DNA from: Bailinhaonella thermotolerans
GTDB lineage: Bacteria; Actinomycetota; Actinomycetes; Streptosporangiales; Streptosporangiaceae
NCBI RefSeq assembly: GCF_003594875.1
Contig: NZ_QZEY01000001.1
Span: 868,001-932,000, forward strand
DNA length: 64,000 nt
Reading direction: 5' to 3'
The notes below the pieces were generated by a model, which searched no databases, was not told the origin of the DNA, and was given only the letters and a program-made list of their open reading frames with translations. Positions 52,930 to 61,654 of this stretch are shown here, one piece after another; within the stretch, counting starts at the first letter, position 1; each line of letters starts with the position of its first letter. Both the position numbers and the translations under genes were made by a program.

Positions 52930-55900
52930 TCAGGTGTTGAAGTACTTGGCCTCGGGATGGTGGACCACGAACGCGTCGGTGGCCTGCTCGGGCACGAGCT
53001 GGAACTCCTCCGACAGCGTCACGCCGATCCGCTCCGGCCGCAGCAGGTCCACGATCTTGGCGCGGTCCTCCAGGTCGGGGCAGGCGCCGTATCCCAGCGA
53101 GAAGCGGGCGCCCCGGTAGCCGAGCTTGAAGAAGTCCTCCACGTTGGCCGAGTCCTCACCGCCGAAGCCCAGCTCCGCGCGGACGCGGGTGTGCCAGTAC
53201 TCCGCCAGGGCCTCGGTGAGCTGCACCGACAGGCCGTGCAGCTCCAGGTAGTCGCGGTAGGAGTTCTTCTCGAACAGCTCGGCGGTGGCCCCGCTGATCC
53301 GGGAGCCGACGGTGACGAGCTGCAGCCCGATCACGTCGGTCTCGCCGGACTCGCGCGGCCGGAAGAAGTCGGCCAGGCACAGGTGCCGGTCGCGGCGCTG
53401 GCGCGGGAACGTGAAGCGGGTGCGCTCCTCGCCCGACTCGGTGAGGATCACCAGGTCGTTACCCTCGCTGACGCACGGGAAGTACCCGTAGACGACCGCG
53501 GCCTCCAGCAGGCCCTCGGTCTGCAGCCGGTCGAGCCACATGCGCAGCCGCGGCCGGCCCTCGGTCTCGACGAGCTCCTCGTAGGAGGGGCCCTCGCCGC
53601 CGCGCGCGGCCTTCAGGCCCCACTGGCCCATGAACGTGGCCCGCTCGTCGAGGAACGCGGCGTAGTCGGCCAGCGGGATGCCCTTGACGACGCGGTCGCC
53701 GAAGAACGGCGGGACGGGCACCGGGTTGTCCACGGCGACGTCCGAGCGCGCGGGCAGGTCCTCCTCGGCCGTGCGCTCCAGGACCGCGCCCGTCTTGACC
53801 CGGCGCTCGCGCAGCTTGGGCAGCTCCGCGCCGGGCACGCCCTTCTTGACCGCCATGAAGGCGTCCATGAGCTTCAGGCCCTCGAAGGCGTCCTTGGCGT
53901 AGCGCACCTCGCCCTCGAACATGCCCGCGAGGTCCTGCTCGACGTAGGCCCGGGTGAGGGCCGCGCCGCCCAGGAGCACCGGCCACCGGCCGGCCAGCCC
54001 GCGCTCGTTCAGCTCGGCGAGGTTCTCCTTCATGATCACCGTGGACTTCACGAGCAGGCCGGACATGCCCACCACGTCGGCCTGCTTCTGCTCGGCCGCC
54101 TCGATGATCGCCGACACCGGCTGCTTGATGCCGAGGTTGACCACCTCGTAGCCGTTGTTGGTGAGGATGATGTCCACGAGGTTCTTGCCGATGTCGTGCA
54201 CGTCCCCCTTGACGGTGGCGAGCACGATGCGGCCCTTGCCGCCGTCCTCGGTCTTCTCCATGTGGGGTTCGAGGTAGGCGACGGCGGTCTTCATGACCTC
54301 GGCGGACTGGAGCACGAACGGGAGCTGCATCTGGCCGGAGCCGAACAGGTCGCCGACCGTCTTCATGCCGTCGAGCAGCACGTCGTTGATGATCTCCAGG
54401 GCGGGCCGCTCCCGCAGGGCCTCGTCGAGGTCGGCCTCCAGGCCCTTGCGCTCGCCGTCGATGATGCGGCGCTTGAGCCGCTCCCACAGCGGCAGGCCCA
54501 GCAGCTCGGCGGCGCGGCCGGCCTTCATGGCGGCGGCGTCCACGCCCTCGAACAGCTCCATGAACCGCTGGAGCGGGTCGTAGCCCTCGCGGCGGCGGTC
54601 GTAGACCATGTCCAGGGCGACCTGCCGCTGCTCGTCCGGGATCCGGTTCATCGGCAGGATCTTGGAGGCGTGCACGATGGCCGAGTCGAGGCCCGCCTGC
54701 ACGCACTCGTGCAGGAAGACCGAGTTGAGCACGATGCGGGCGGCCGGGTTGAGGCCGAAGGAGACGTTGGAGATGCCGAGCGTGGTCTGGATCCCGGGCC
54801 AGCGGCGCTTGATCTCGCGGATCGCCTCGATGGTCTCGACGCCGTCGCGGCGGGTCTCCTCCTGGCCGGTGGCGATGGGGAAGGTCAGCGCGTCGATGAT
54901 GATGTCCTCGACGCGCATGCCCCAGTTCTCGGTGAGGTCCTTGACGGCGCGCTCGGCGATGCGGACCTTCCAGTCGGCCGTGCGGGCCTGGCCCTCCTCG
55001 TCGATGAGCATGACCACGACGGCCGCGCCGTGCTCCTTGACCACCGGGAGCAGCCGCTGCCAGCGGGAGTCGGGGCCGTCGCCGTCCTCGTAGTTGACCG
55101 AGTTGATCACCGCGCGGCCGCCGAGGCGCTCCAGGCCGGCGCGCAGCACCTCCGGCTCGGTGGAGTCGAGCACGATCGGCAGGGTCGAGGCGGTGGCGAA
55201 GCGGAACGCCAGCTCGTCCATGTCGGCCACGCCGTCCCGGCCGACGTAGTCCACGCACAGGTCGAGGAAGTGGGCGCCGTCGCGGGCCTGGCCGCGGGCG
55301 ATCTCCACGCACTCGTCCCAGTTGCCGGCGAGCATGACCTCGCGGAAGGCCTTGGAGCCGTTGGCGTTGGTGCGCTCGCCGATCGCCAGGTAGGAGGTGT
55401 CCTGGCGGAACGGCACGTGCTGGTAGAGCGAGGAGGCGCCGGGCTCGGGGCGCGGGTCGCGCTCGGCGACCTCGCGGGCGCGCACCCGCTCGACGACCTG
55501 GCGCATGTGCTCGGGGGTGGTGCCGCAGCAGCCGCCCACGATCGACAGGCCGTACTCCACGGTGAAGCGGTCGTGGGCGTTGGCCAGCTCCTCCGGGGTC
55601 AGCGGGTAGTGCGCCCCGTCGGCGGTGAGCACCGGCAGCCCGGCGTTGGGCATGCAGGACAGCGGCAGCCGGGAGTGCCGCGCCAGGTAGCGCAGGTGCT
55701 CGCTCATCTCGGCGGGGCCGGTGGAGCAGTTGAGGCCGAGCACGTCCACGCCGAGCGGCTCCAGCGCGGTCAGGGCCGCGCCGATCTCCGAGCCGAGCAG
55801 CATCGCGCCGTTGAGCTCGATGGTGACCTGGGCGATGACCGGGACGTCGCGGCCGGCCTCGGCGATCGCGCGGCGGGTGCCGATGATCGCGGCCTTGGTC

Positions 55901-56400
55901 TGGAGCAGGTCCTGGCAGGTCTCGATGATGATCGCGTCGGCGCCGCCGGCGATCAGGCCGGAGGCGTTCTGCAGGTAGGCGTCGCGCAGGGCGGCGAAGG
56001 TGACGTGGCCGAGCGTGGGCAGCTTGGTGCCGGGGCCGATCGAGCCGAGCACGAAGCGCGGCCGGTCCGGCGTGGACCAGGCGTCCGCGGACTCGCGGGC
56101 GATCCGCGCCGAGGCCTCGGACAGCTCGTAGATGCGGTCGGCGATGTCGTATTCGCCGAGGGCCGACAGGTTCGCGCCGAAGGTGTTGGTCTCCACCGCG
56201 TCGACGCCGACCTCGAAGTAGGCGTCGTGGATCGCGCGCACCACGTCGGGCCGGGTGACGCTGAGGATCTCGTTGCAGCCCTCGAGGTCCTGGAAGTCCG
56301 CCAGCGTGAGGTCATGGGCCTGCAACATCGTCCCCATGGCCCCGTCAGCCACGATCACGCGCCGGCCCAGGACTTCACGGAAGGACGATGCTCTGCTCAT
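52930..56400 (-). CDS. metH: Cobalamin-dependent methionine synthase
   Basis: A 1156-residue MetH that transfers the methyl group of methyltetrahydrofolate to homocysteine through cob(I)alamin. Homocysteine domain (about 1-320): GAMGTMLQ, the Cys in GLNCSTGPAEM and the Cys pair in VGGCCGTTPEHM bind zinc. Pterin domain (about 345-630): IGERTNANGSKAFRE. Cobalamin cap and Rossmann domain (about 640-880): KGDVHDIGKNLVDIIL with the lower-ligand His. AdoMet reactivation domain (about 915-1156): ends near FSLGYGACPDLEDRAK. The ATG at 56400 gives the right N-terminus. TATAGG lies about 13 nt upstream. No cobalamin riboswitch was recognised before it. Confidence 0.97.
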   Translation of the reverse strand: MSRASSFREVLGRRVIVADGAMGTMLQAHDLTLADFQDLEGCNEILSVTRPDVVRAIHDAYFEVGVDAVETNTFGANLSALGEYDIADRIYELSEASARIARESADAWSTPDRPRFVLGSIGPGTKLPTLGHVTFAALRDAYLQNASGLIAGGADAIIIETCQDLLQTKAAIIGTRRAIAEAGRDVPVIAQVTIELNGAMLLGSEIGAALTALEPLGVDVLGLNCSTGPAEMSEHLRYLARHSRLPLSCMPNAGLPVLTADGAHYPLTPEELANAHDRFTVEYGLSIVGGCCGTTPEHMRQVVERVRAREVAERDPRPEPGASSLYQHVPFRQDTSYLAIGERTNANGSKAFREVMLAGNWDECVEIARGQARDGAHFLDLCVDYVGRDGVADMDELAFRFATASTLPIVLDSTEPEVLRAGLERLGGRAVINSVNYEDGDGPDSRWQRLLPVVKEHGAAVVVMLIDEEGQARTADWKVRIAERAVKDLTENWGMRVEDIIIDALTFPIATGQEETRRDGVETIEAIREIKRRWPGIQTTLGISNVSFGLNPAARIVLNSVFLHECVQAGLDSAIVHASKILPMNRIPDEQRQVALDMVYDRRREGYDPLQRFMELFEGVDAAAMKAGRAAELLGLPLWERLKRRIIDGERKGLEADLDEALRERPALEIINDVLLDGMKTVGDLFGSGQMQLPFVLQSAEVMKTAVAYLEPHMEKTEDGGKGRIVLATVKGDVHDIGKNLVDIILTNNGYEVVNLGIKQPVSAIIEAAEQKQADVVGMSGLLVKSTVIMKENLAELNERGLAGRWPVLLGGAALTRAYVEQDLAGMFEGEVRYAKDAFEGLKLMDAFMAVKKGVPGAELPKLRERRVKTGAVLERTAEEDLPARSDVAVDNPVPVPPFFGDRVVKGIPLADYAAFLDERATFMGQWGLKAARGGEGPSYEELVETEGRPRLRMWLDRLQTEGLLEAAVVYGYFPCVSEGNDLVILTESGEERTRFTFPRQRRDRHLCLADFFRPRESGETDVIGLQLVTVGSRISGATAELFEKNSYRDYLELHGLSVQLTEALAEYWHTRVRAELGFGGEDSANVEDFFKLGYRGARFSLGYGACPDLEDRAKIVDLLRPERIGVTLSEEFQLVPEQATDAFVVHHPEAKYFNT

Positions 56401-56491
56401 GGTCCCCAAGCCTATAGGGATCGGGCGGTATCGGATTCCTGGCGCCCGCCGCCCCCGGGGCCCCCGCCGCGTCACCCCGGCATCGCCACGA

Positions 56492-56596
56492 CGGTCACCA
56501 CGACAGTCGCCACGGCGGTCACCCCAGCGGTCACCCCGGCGGTCACCCCGGCGGTCACCATGGCGTCACCCCGGCGTCACCCCGGCGTCACCCCGG
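56492..56596. repeat. 12-nt and 11-nt tandem repeat (CGGTCACCCCGG type)
   Basis: Six 12-nt units of the form CGGTCACCnnnn run from 56492, followed by three 11-nt units CGTCACCCCGG. The change of period by one base inside one array suggests unit-level slippage followed by a single-base deletion that was itself copied. Confidence 0.88.
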
Positions 56597-56772
56597 CACC
56601 GCCGCCGTACGGCGTCCCGCCCGGTCCCGCGCCGCGCATAGGGGCGGGCGGGGAGGGCTCGGCCGTACGCCGGGGGCGGGGCCGCGTGATCGCCGGAGTG
56701 CGAACCGGCGGGGCCCAGGTTTAGCGGTACGTGAGAGGCCGGGGGGCCGGTCCGCGTGAAAGGCTCCCCCTG

Positions 56773-56826
56773 ACCCGTGTCCCCGACTTCACCCGTGTCC
56801 CCGACTTCCCCCATGGTCCCCGACGT
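56773..56826. repeat. 18-nt tandem repeat before the universal stress gene
   Basis: Two perfect units of ACCCGTGTCCCCGACTTC (56773-56790 and 56791-56808) and one degenerate unit (56809-56826) lie about 50-100 nt before the usp start. Confidence 0.88.
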
Positions 56827-56873
56827 ACAGCCGCGCAGAACGCGCGGGTGACTCGAAGCGAGGTGCACCCCCC

Positions 56874-57332
56874 GTGACCGCCTACCGCACCATCATCGTC
56901 GGCACCGACGGCTCGGCCTCCTCCTTCCGCGCCGTGACCGCCGCCGGGGCGCTCGCCGCCGCCACCGGCGCCACGCTCGTGCTGGCCTGCGCCTACCACC
57001 CGATGCCCGAGCGGGAGCGGGCCGCCGCCGCCGACGCGCTCGGGGACCTGGCCTACAAGGTCACCGGGTCCACGCCCGCCGAGGACGCGCTGCGGGCGGC
57101 CAAGGACCGCGCGCTCGCCGCGGGCGCCACCGACGTCGAGCTGGCGGCCGAGCCGGGCGACGCCGTGGACGTGCTGGTGAAGCTGGCCGACGAGCGCTCG
57201 GCCGACCTGATCGTCGTCGGCAACCGGGGCCTGAACAGCCTGGCGGGCCGCCTCCTCGGCTCCGTCCCCTCCAACGTCTCCCACCGGGCCGAGTGCGACG
57301 TCCTCATCGTGCACACCACGAGCGGACGTTGA
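56874..57332 (+). CDS. Universal stress protein, UspA family
   Basis: A 152-residue single-domain Usp. IIVGTDGSASSFRAVTAA forms the first strand with the phosphate-binding aspartate, and the ATP-binding motif GNRGLNSLAGRLLGSVPSNV (G-2x-G-9x-G-S) is intact, so it is an ATP-binding type. The GTG at 56874 has GAGG about 12 nt before it. Such proteins help survival in stress; the partner is unknown. Divergent from metH. Confidence 0.93.
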   Translation: MTAYRTIIVGTDGSASSFRAVTAAGALAAATGATLVLACAYHPMPERERAAAADALGDLAYKVTGSTPAEDALRAAKDRALAAGATDVELAAEPGDAVDVLVKLADERSADLIVVGNRGLNSLAGRLLGSVPSNVSHRAECDVLIVHTTSGR

Positions 57333-57432
57333 TCTTGTTCGGGTTCGCCCCGAGGATGTGGGCCGGACCACGTACGCTTGGAGTTCGGTAAAACGACGAC
57401 AGGCCGCGGTAAGCGGCCGGTGAGGAGACCGC

Positions 57433-58281
57433 GTGATCGAGCTCGACGGAGTCCCCGAGCTCGTCGAACCGGTGCTGATCGCCGCCTTCGAGGGCTGGAA
57501 CGACGCCGGCGAGGCGGCCAGCGGCCTGATCTCCCACCTGGAGACGGCGTGGAAGGCCGAGCCGCTGCTCGCCCTCGACCCCGAGGACTATTACGACTTC
57601 CAGGTGACCCGCCCGAGCGTGGAGATCGTGGAGGGCTCCACGCGGCGCATCACCTGGCCCACGACGCGCTTCTCGGTGGCCCGCCCGCCGGGCCTGGAGC
57701 GCGACGTGGTGCTGGTCCGGGGCATCGAGCCCAACATGCGCTGGCGCGCCTTCTGCGACGACATCCTCTCGGTGGTCCGCGAACTGGGGATCGAGAAGAC
57801 GCTGCTGGTCGGCGCGATGCTCAACGACTCCCCGCACACGCGGCCGGTGCCCGTCGTGGCCTCGGTCAGCGACCCGGGCCTGGCGCGGACGCTCGACCTG
57901 GAGCTGAGCCGCTACGAGGGCGTGACCGGCATCGTGGGGGTGCTCCAGAACTCCTTCGAGAACGCCGGGCTGTCGGCGATCTCGCTGTGGGCCTCGGTCC
58001 CCCACTACGTCGCCCAGCCCCCCAACCCCAAGGCCACGCTCGCGCTGCTGCGCAACGCCGAGGACATCCTCGGCGTCCCCATGCCGGCCGGCGACCTGCC
58101 GGAGGAGTCCAAGGCCTGGGAGCGCGGGGTGGACGAGCTGGCGCAGCAGGACGCCGAGGTCGCCGAATACGTCCGCGAGCTGGAGGAGCGCAAGGACGCG
58201 GCCGACCTGCCCGAGGCCAGCGGCGAGGCCATCGCCCGCGAGTTCGAGCGCTACCTGCGCCGCCGCGAGAACGACGGCTGA
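57433..58281 (+). CDS. PAC2-family protein
   Basis: A 282-residue protein of the PAC2 superfamily, whose eukaryotic members chaperone proteasome assembly. Blocks: PVLIAAFEGWNDAGEAASGL at the start, PEDYYDFQVTRP, VVLVRGIEPNMRWRAFCDDI, LLVGAMLNDSPHTRPVPVV, GVLQNSFENAGLSAISLWAS and VPHYVAQPPNPKATLALL. The C-terminal 60 residues are a charged helix (EYVRELEERKDAADLPEA). GAGGAG lies before the GTG. A role with the 20S proteasome in actinobacteria is not proven, though the gene sits regularly near metH and the proteasome locus. It ends at a hairpin at 58291-58322. Confidence 0.92.
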   Translation: MIELDGVPELVEPVLIAAFEGWNDAGEAASGLISHLETAWKAEPLLALDPEDYYDFQVTRPSVEIVEGSTRRITWPTTRFSVARPPGLERDVVLVRGIEPNMRWRAFCDDILSVVRELGIEKTLLVGAMLNDSPHTRPVPVVASVSDPGLARTLDLELSRYEGVTGIVGVLQNSFENAGLSAISLWASVPHYVAQPPNPKATLALLRNAEDILGVPMPAGDLPEESKAWERGVDELAQQDAEVAEYVRELEERKDAADLPEASGEAIAREFERYLRRRENDG

Positions 58282-58290
58282 CCGCGCGGC

Positions 58291-58322
58291 GCGCGGCCGG
58301 ACGTCCCCCCGTCCGGCCGCGC
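58291..58322 (+). terminator. Hairpin after the PAC2 gene
   Basis: A perfect 12-bp stem GCGCGGCCGGAC / GTCCGGCCGCGC with an 8-nt loop lies 10 nt after the stop. Confidence 0.75.
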
Positions 58323-58377
58323 CCGCGGCTACGCTCGGCCACGTCAGCGTTCCGGTCGTCCGCCTCAGGAGCCGCCC

Positions 58378-58842
58378 ATGAACGGCGCGCACGAGAAGAT
58401 CGTCGAGTACCTCACCGCGAACGGCGTCGCCCACCGGGTGATCACGCATCCCCCGGCCGGGTCGGCCGAGGAGTATCACCGCGTGCTCGGCACCTCCTAC
58501 GAGCAGCAGGCCAAGTCCATCTTCCTGCGGGTGCGCCGCCCGGGCGAGAAGACCTACGCGATCCTGGTGATCCAGGCCCAGAAGCGGGCCGACCCCGAGC
58601 GCGCCGCCGCCCTCCTGGAGGCGCGCGAGGTCAAGCTGGCCACGCGCGACCACCTGCGGGAGCGGACCGGCTGCGACTTCGGCGAGCTGGCGCCCCTGGG
58701 CGGCCTCTACGGCTTCCCCCTCCTCCTCGACGCCGACCTGCTGGACGAGGAGGAGATCTACTTCAACGCCGGCGACCTGTCCACGTCCGTCGCCCTCAGC
58801 CCCAAGTCCCTCCAGGAGCTGGAGAACCCGCTCCTCTACTGA
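58378..58842 (+). CDS. YbaK/ProX-type aminoacyl-tRNA deacylase domain protein
   Basis: A 154-residue YbaK/EbsC-fold protein. AHRVITHPPAGSAEEYHRVLG opens the fold; the conserved lysine of the family is in QAKSIFLRVRR, and the GGLYGFPLLLDADLLDEEEIYFNAG block, with its Gly-X-Gly-X-Pro-like turn, closes the pocket. These enzymes hydrolyse mischarged aminoacyl-tRNAs such as Cys- or Ala-tRNA(Pro). AGGAGC is upstream of the ATG. Which tRNA it edits is unknown. Confidence 0.87.
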   Translation: MNGAHEKIVEYLTANGVAHRVITHPPAGSAEEYHRVLGTSYEQQAKSIFLRVRRPGEKTYAILVIQAQKRADPERAAALLEAREVKLATRDHLRERTGCDFGELAPLGGLYGFPLLLDADLLDEEEIYFNAGDLSTSVALSPKSLQELENPLLY

Positions 58843-59145
58843 CGGCTTCGGCGCCGCGGGCGGCCCCGCCCCGGCCGTATCGGCGAGGCGGTGTCCCGCC
58901 CCCCCGGCGCGGCCGGGCGCATCACCTCGCCGCACCGCCGGCGCGGCCCGCCGTGCCGTACGGCGGGCCGCCAGGGCGGGGCTCCAGGGCTGGGCTCCAG
59001 GGCGGGGCTCCAGGGCGGGGCGTCAGGGCGGGGCGTCAGGGCGGGGGGCGTCGGAGGATGCCGGCGACGCGGTCGGCCTGTTCGGGGTCGCGGCCGTGGC
59101 GGTTCCGGGAGAGCGCCGATCGGAGTGATCAGATGATACGGCAGG
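58843..59145. other. Repeat-filled intergenic region
   Basis: No gene is supported in these 303 bases. It contains one GCCGTACGGC palindrome (58955-58964) and, at 58971-59050, an imperfect tandem array of about 13-nt units (GGGCTCCAGGGCG, later GGGCGTCAGGGCG). It separates a rightward gene from the end of the leftward transporter operon; no convincing terminator hairpin was found. Confidence 0.6.
58971..59050. repeat. 13-nt imperfect tandem array
   Basis: Units change from GGGCTCCAGGGCG to GGGCGTCAGGGCG along the array, about six copies. No spacers, so it is not a CRISPR. Confidence 0.8.
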
Positions 59146-60393
59146 TCAGCCGGCGGGCGGGTTGTAGGACTTGGCCAGGTCGGACTCGGCGGGCTCCTGG
59201 TGGACGCGGGTGCCGCCGAGGGCGGCCTTGTCGGGCTTGACGATGTAGCCGGCGCGGGACGCGGGGCGGGTCCACTGGCTGTAGTCCTGCGGCGCGCCGC
59301 CCAGGCCGATGTCGAAGGCCTTGGCCGAGCGGTGGGCGGTCACGATCCCCTCACGCGTCAGGTCCTTGGCCGCGCACGCCTTCTTGAGCGCCTCGCCGAC
59401 GATCGCCGCCGTGGTGTAGCCGGAGAACACGCTGGAGTCCAGCGGCTGCCCCGGGAACGCCTTCTGGTAGTCGCCCGCGAGCTTCTTCACCCCGGGGACG
59501 TCCGCGCTGAACGGCGTGGCGGCCGTCATCACGTAGTACTCGCGCTCCAGCACCGGCGCGACCGGCGTCGCCAGGAGCTGCTGCGCGAACGCCGAGTTGC
59601 TCGCCGCGAACGGCACCTTGAGCCCCATCGCCGCCGTGACCCCGGCCAGCGACGCGGCCTGCTTGGGGCTGACGCTGACCAGGATCGCCTTCACCCCGGC
59701 CTTGCGGAACGCCGCCGCCTGCGCCGTCATGTCCGCGTCGGTGGCCTTGACCTGCTGTTCCACCAGCTTCAGCCCGCTCTTCTCCGCGGCGAACCGGGAC
59801 CCGGCCAGCGCGCTCTGGCCGTAGTCGCCCTCCAGGTGGATGTGCCCGATCCTGTCCCCGGCCTTGAGGCCCTTCTCCTTCACGAGGAAGGCGACGGCGT
59901 TGACCATGTCGATGTCGTACGTGGTGCCCGTGAGCTGGATGTACCTGCTGCCCAGCAGGGTGTGCGCCCACGCCTGCGGGATCGTCAGCAGCTTGTCGGA
60001 CTCCAGCCGGGACCGCAGCGCGTTGGTGATCGGCGACCCGATCACCTGCGGCAGCGCGGCGGACCTGGGCGCGATCTCGCTGTAGGCGGCGACGGCCTTC
60101 TGCACGTCGTACCCGTGGTCGCGGACCAGCAGCTCGACCTTGCGCCCGCACACCCCGCCGGCCGCGTTGAGCTGGTCGAAGTAGAGCTTCTGCGCCTGCG
60201 TGACCCCCTTGCCCAGCGCCGCGTAGGGCCCGGTCAGGTCGGTCAGGGCCGAGACGGTGATCGTGTCCTTGGTGACGCCGGGCCCGGTCTTCACGCCGCC
60301 GGACTCGCCCCCTCCGCCCGTGGCCTTCCCGCTGCATCCGGCGGCCAGGCAGGCCACGACCGCCGCGGCGATCCCGATGCGCACAGTTCTCAT
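59146..60393 (-). CDS. Branched-chain amino-acid-type substrate-binding lipoprotein (LivK-like)
   Basis: A 415-residue periplasmic-binding protein of the Leu/Ile/Val-bp family (Peripla_BP_6). The signal peptide ends in LAAGC (lipobox) and is followed by a Gly-rich linker. Blocks: VSALTDLTGPYAALGKGVTQAQKLYFDQLNA, VCGRKVELLVRDHGYD, IGHIHLEGDYGQSALAG and DADMTAQAAAFRKAGVKAIL. The ATG at 60393 is 8 nt from GGGAG; an ATG two codons earlier is too close. It is the last gene of the F-G-H-M-K transporter operon. The ligand could be an amino acid, urea or an aromatic acid. Confidence 0.92.
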   Translation of the reverse strand: MRTVRIGIAAAVVACLAAGCSGKATGGGGESGGVKTGPGVTKDTITVSALTDLTGPYAALGKGVTQAQKLYFDQLNAAGGVCGRKVELLVRDHGYDVQKAVAAYSEIAPRSAALPQVIGSPITNALRSRLESDKLLTIPQAWAHTLLGSRYIQLTGTTYDIDMVNAVAFLVKEKGLKAGDRIGHIHLEGDYGQSALAGSRFAAEKSGLKLVEQQVKATDADMTAQAAAFRKAGVKAILVSVSPKQAASLAGVTAAMGLKVPFAASNSAFAQQLLATPVAPVLEREYYVMTAATPFSADVPGVKKLAGDYQKAFPGQPLDSSVFSGYTTAAIVGEALKKACAAKDLTREGIVTAHRSAKAFDIGLGGAPQDYSQWTRPASRAGYIVKPDKAALGGTRVHQEPAESDLAKSYNPPAG

Positions 60394-60409
60394 GTTCATT
60401 GCTCCCTTG

Positions 60410-61654
60410 TCATCGAGGTGGATCACCCGCGTCCCCCGCGCGTACGGCCCGCGCCCGCGAGGCGGGGGCGGCGCACCGGGGAAGGAGGCCGCGCAGGCCG
60501 CGGGGGAGGTAGAGCAGCACGGCGACGAACGCCGCGCCGTACAGGACGCGGGCGGCCTCGGAGGGGGACAGCCCCTCCTCGCCCGGCTGCGCCACGAAGG
60601 GGATGGCGTCGCCGTACCGGGTGAGGAGCTGGGGCAGCAGCGACACGAAGACCGCGCCCGCGGCCGCGCCGCCGACCGACCCGAGCCCGCCGATGACGAT
60701 CATCGCGAGGTAGTCGAGGGCGAGCGCGAGCCCGAAGTACTCCGGCACCGCGCGCTGGAAGACCAGCGCCAGCAGCACCCCGGCGAGCCCGGCGTACACC
60801 GACGAGACCACGAACACCCCGGCCCGGTAGCGCGCCACGGGCACGCCCATGGCCCCGGCGGCGATCTCGTGGTCGCGGATCGTGGTGAGCGCCCGCCCCG
60901 GCCTGCCGTACACCACGCCCCGGGCGAACCAGGCGGCCAGGGCGAGCAGCGCCGCCCCGGGGAACCACAGCATCTCCAGCCCCCCGAACGGCACGCCCAG
61001 CACGACGGGCGGCTCCGGGGAGTCGGCGAGGCGCAGCCCGAGGATCTCCATCGGCGGCACGGCGCGGCCGTTCACGCCGCCGGTGACGGCCTCGGCGCGG
61101 AAGAGCACGTGCTGCCCGAGGAAGACGAGCGCCAGCGTCGCGATGCCCAGCGAGGCGCCGCGCAGCCGGCCCGCGATCGGGCTGAACAGCCCGCCGGCGA
61201 TCCCCGCGGCCGCGACCGCGACCGCGGCCGCGAGCGGGGGCGGCCACCCGAGCCCGTGGAGCGTGTGCCCGGCGGCGCGCTCCGGTTCGGCGGCCAGCCA
61301 CACGTAGGTGTAGGCGCCCACGGCGAGGAAGAACGCGTGTCCCATGGAGAGCTGCCCGGCGACCCCGGTCAGCAGGTTGAGCCCGATCGCGCCGATGGCC
61401 GCGGCCATCGCGAACAGGCCGGCCTGGAGCCAGAACGCCTCCGCGTAGAACGGGACCGCGCACACGGCCGCCGCCGCGGCCAGCCCCGCGGCGGCCCGCG
61501 CCCAGCCGCCGCGCCCGGCCCGCGACGCGGGGCGCGCGCCGTCGCCGCCCGGCGGCGGGGAGGCCACGCCCGCGGGCGCGGCGGGGTCCGCGAGGGTGCC
61601 GGCGCCGGCGGGGCCCGGGTCGCGGCGCCCGGAGGGCGGGATGGAGTCAGGCAC
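60410..61654 (-). CDS. Branched-chain amino-acid-type permease LivM
   Basis: A 414-residue permease. A Pro/Gly-rich cytosolic N-terminus (about 50 residues) precedes nine or so helices. LivM blocks are AIGLNLLTGVAGQLSMGHAFF, GRALTTIRDHEIAAGAMGVP and LDYLAMIVIGGLGSVGGAAAG. The GTG start overlaps the livH stop by 8 bp. Forms the channel with LivH. Confidence 0.93.
   Translation of the reverse strand: MPDSIPPSGRRDPGPAGAGTLADPAAPAGVASPPPGGDGARPASRAGRGGWARAAAGLAAAAAVCAVPFYAEAFWLQAGLFAMAAAIGAIGLNLLTGVAGQLSMGHAFFLAVGAYTYVWLAAEPERAAGHTLHGLGWPPPLAAAVAVAAAGIAGGLFSPIAGRLRGASLGIATLALVFLGQHVLFRAEAVTGGVNGRAVPPMEILGLRLADSPEPPVVLGVPFGGLEMLWFPGAALLALAAWFARGVVYGRPGRALTTIRDHEIAAGAMGVPVARYRAGVFVVSSVYAGLAGVLLALVFQRAVPEYFGLALALDYLAMIVIGGLGSVGGAAAGAVFVSLLPQLLTRYGDAIPFVAQPGEEGLSPSEAARVLYGAAFVAVLLYLPRGLRGLLPRCAAPASRARAVRAGDAGDPPR

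Larger units (their letters stand above)
56401..56873. other. Divergent non-coding region between metH and usp
   Basis: No gene is supported in these 473 bases. The left edge carries the probable metH promoter (minus strand TATAGG near 56411-56418). The middle holds the 12/11-nt repeat at 56492-56596, one GCCGTACGGC palindrome (56604-56613) and, nearer usp, the 18-nt repeat at 56773-56826. Confidence 0.6.

Noticed and set aside
56401-56480. Cobalamin riboswitch upstream of metH
   Set aside because: No B12-box-like sequence or long structured leader is visible; the probable promoter lies only about 13 nt before the start codon.
56492-56596. Possible CRISPR array
   Set aside because: Units are 11-12 nt with no unique spacers and no cas genes nearby. 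The same holds for 58971-59050.
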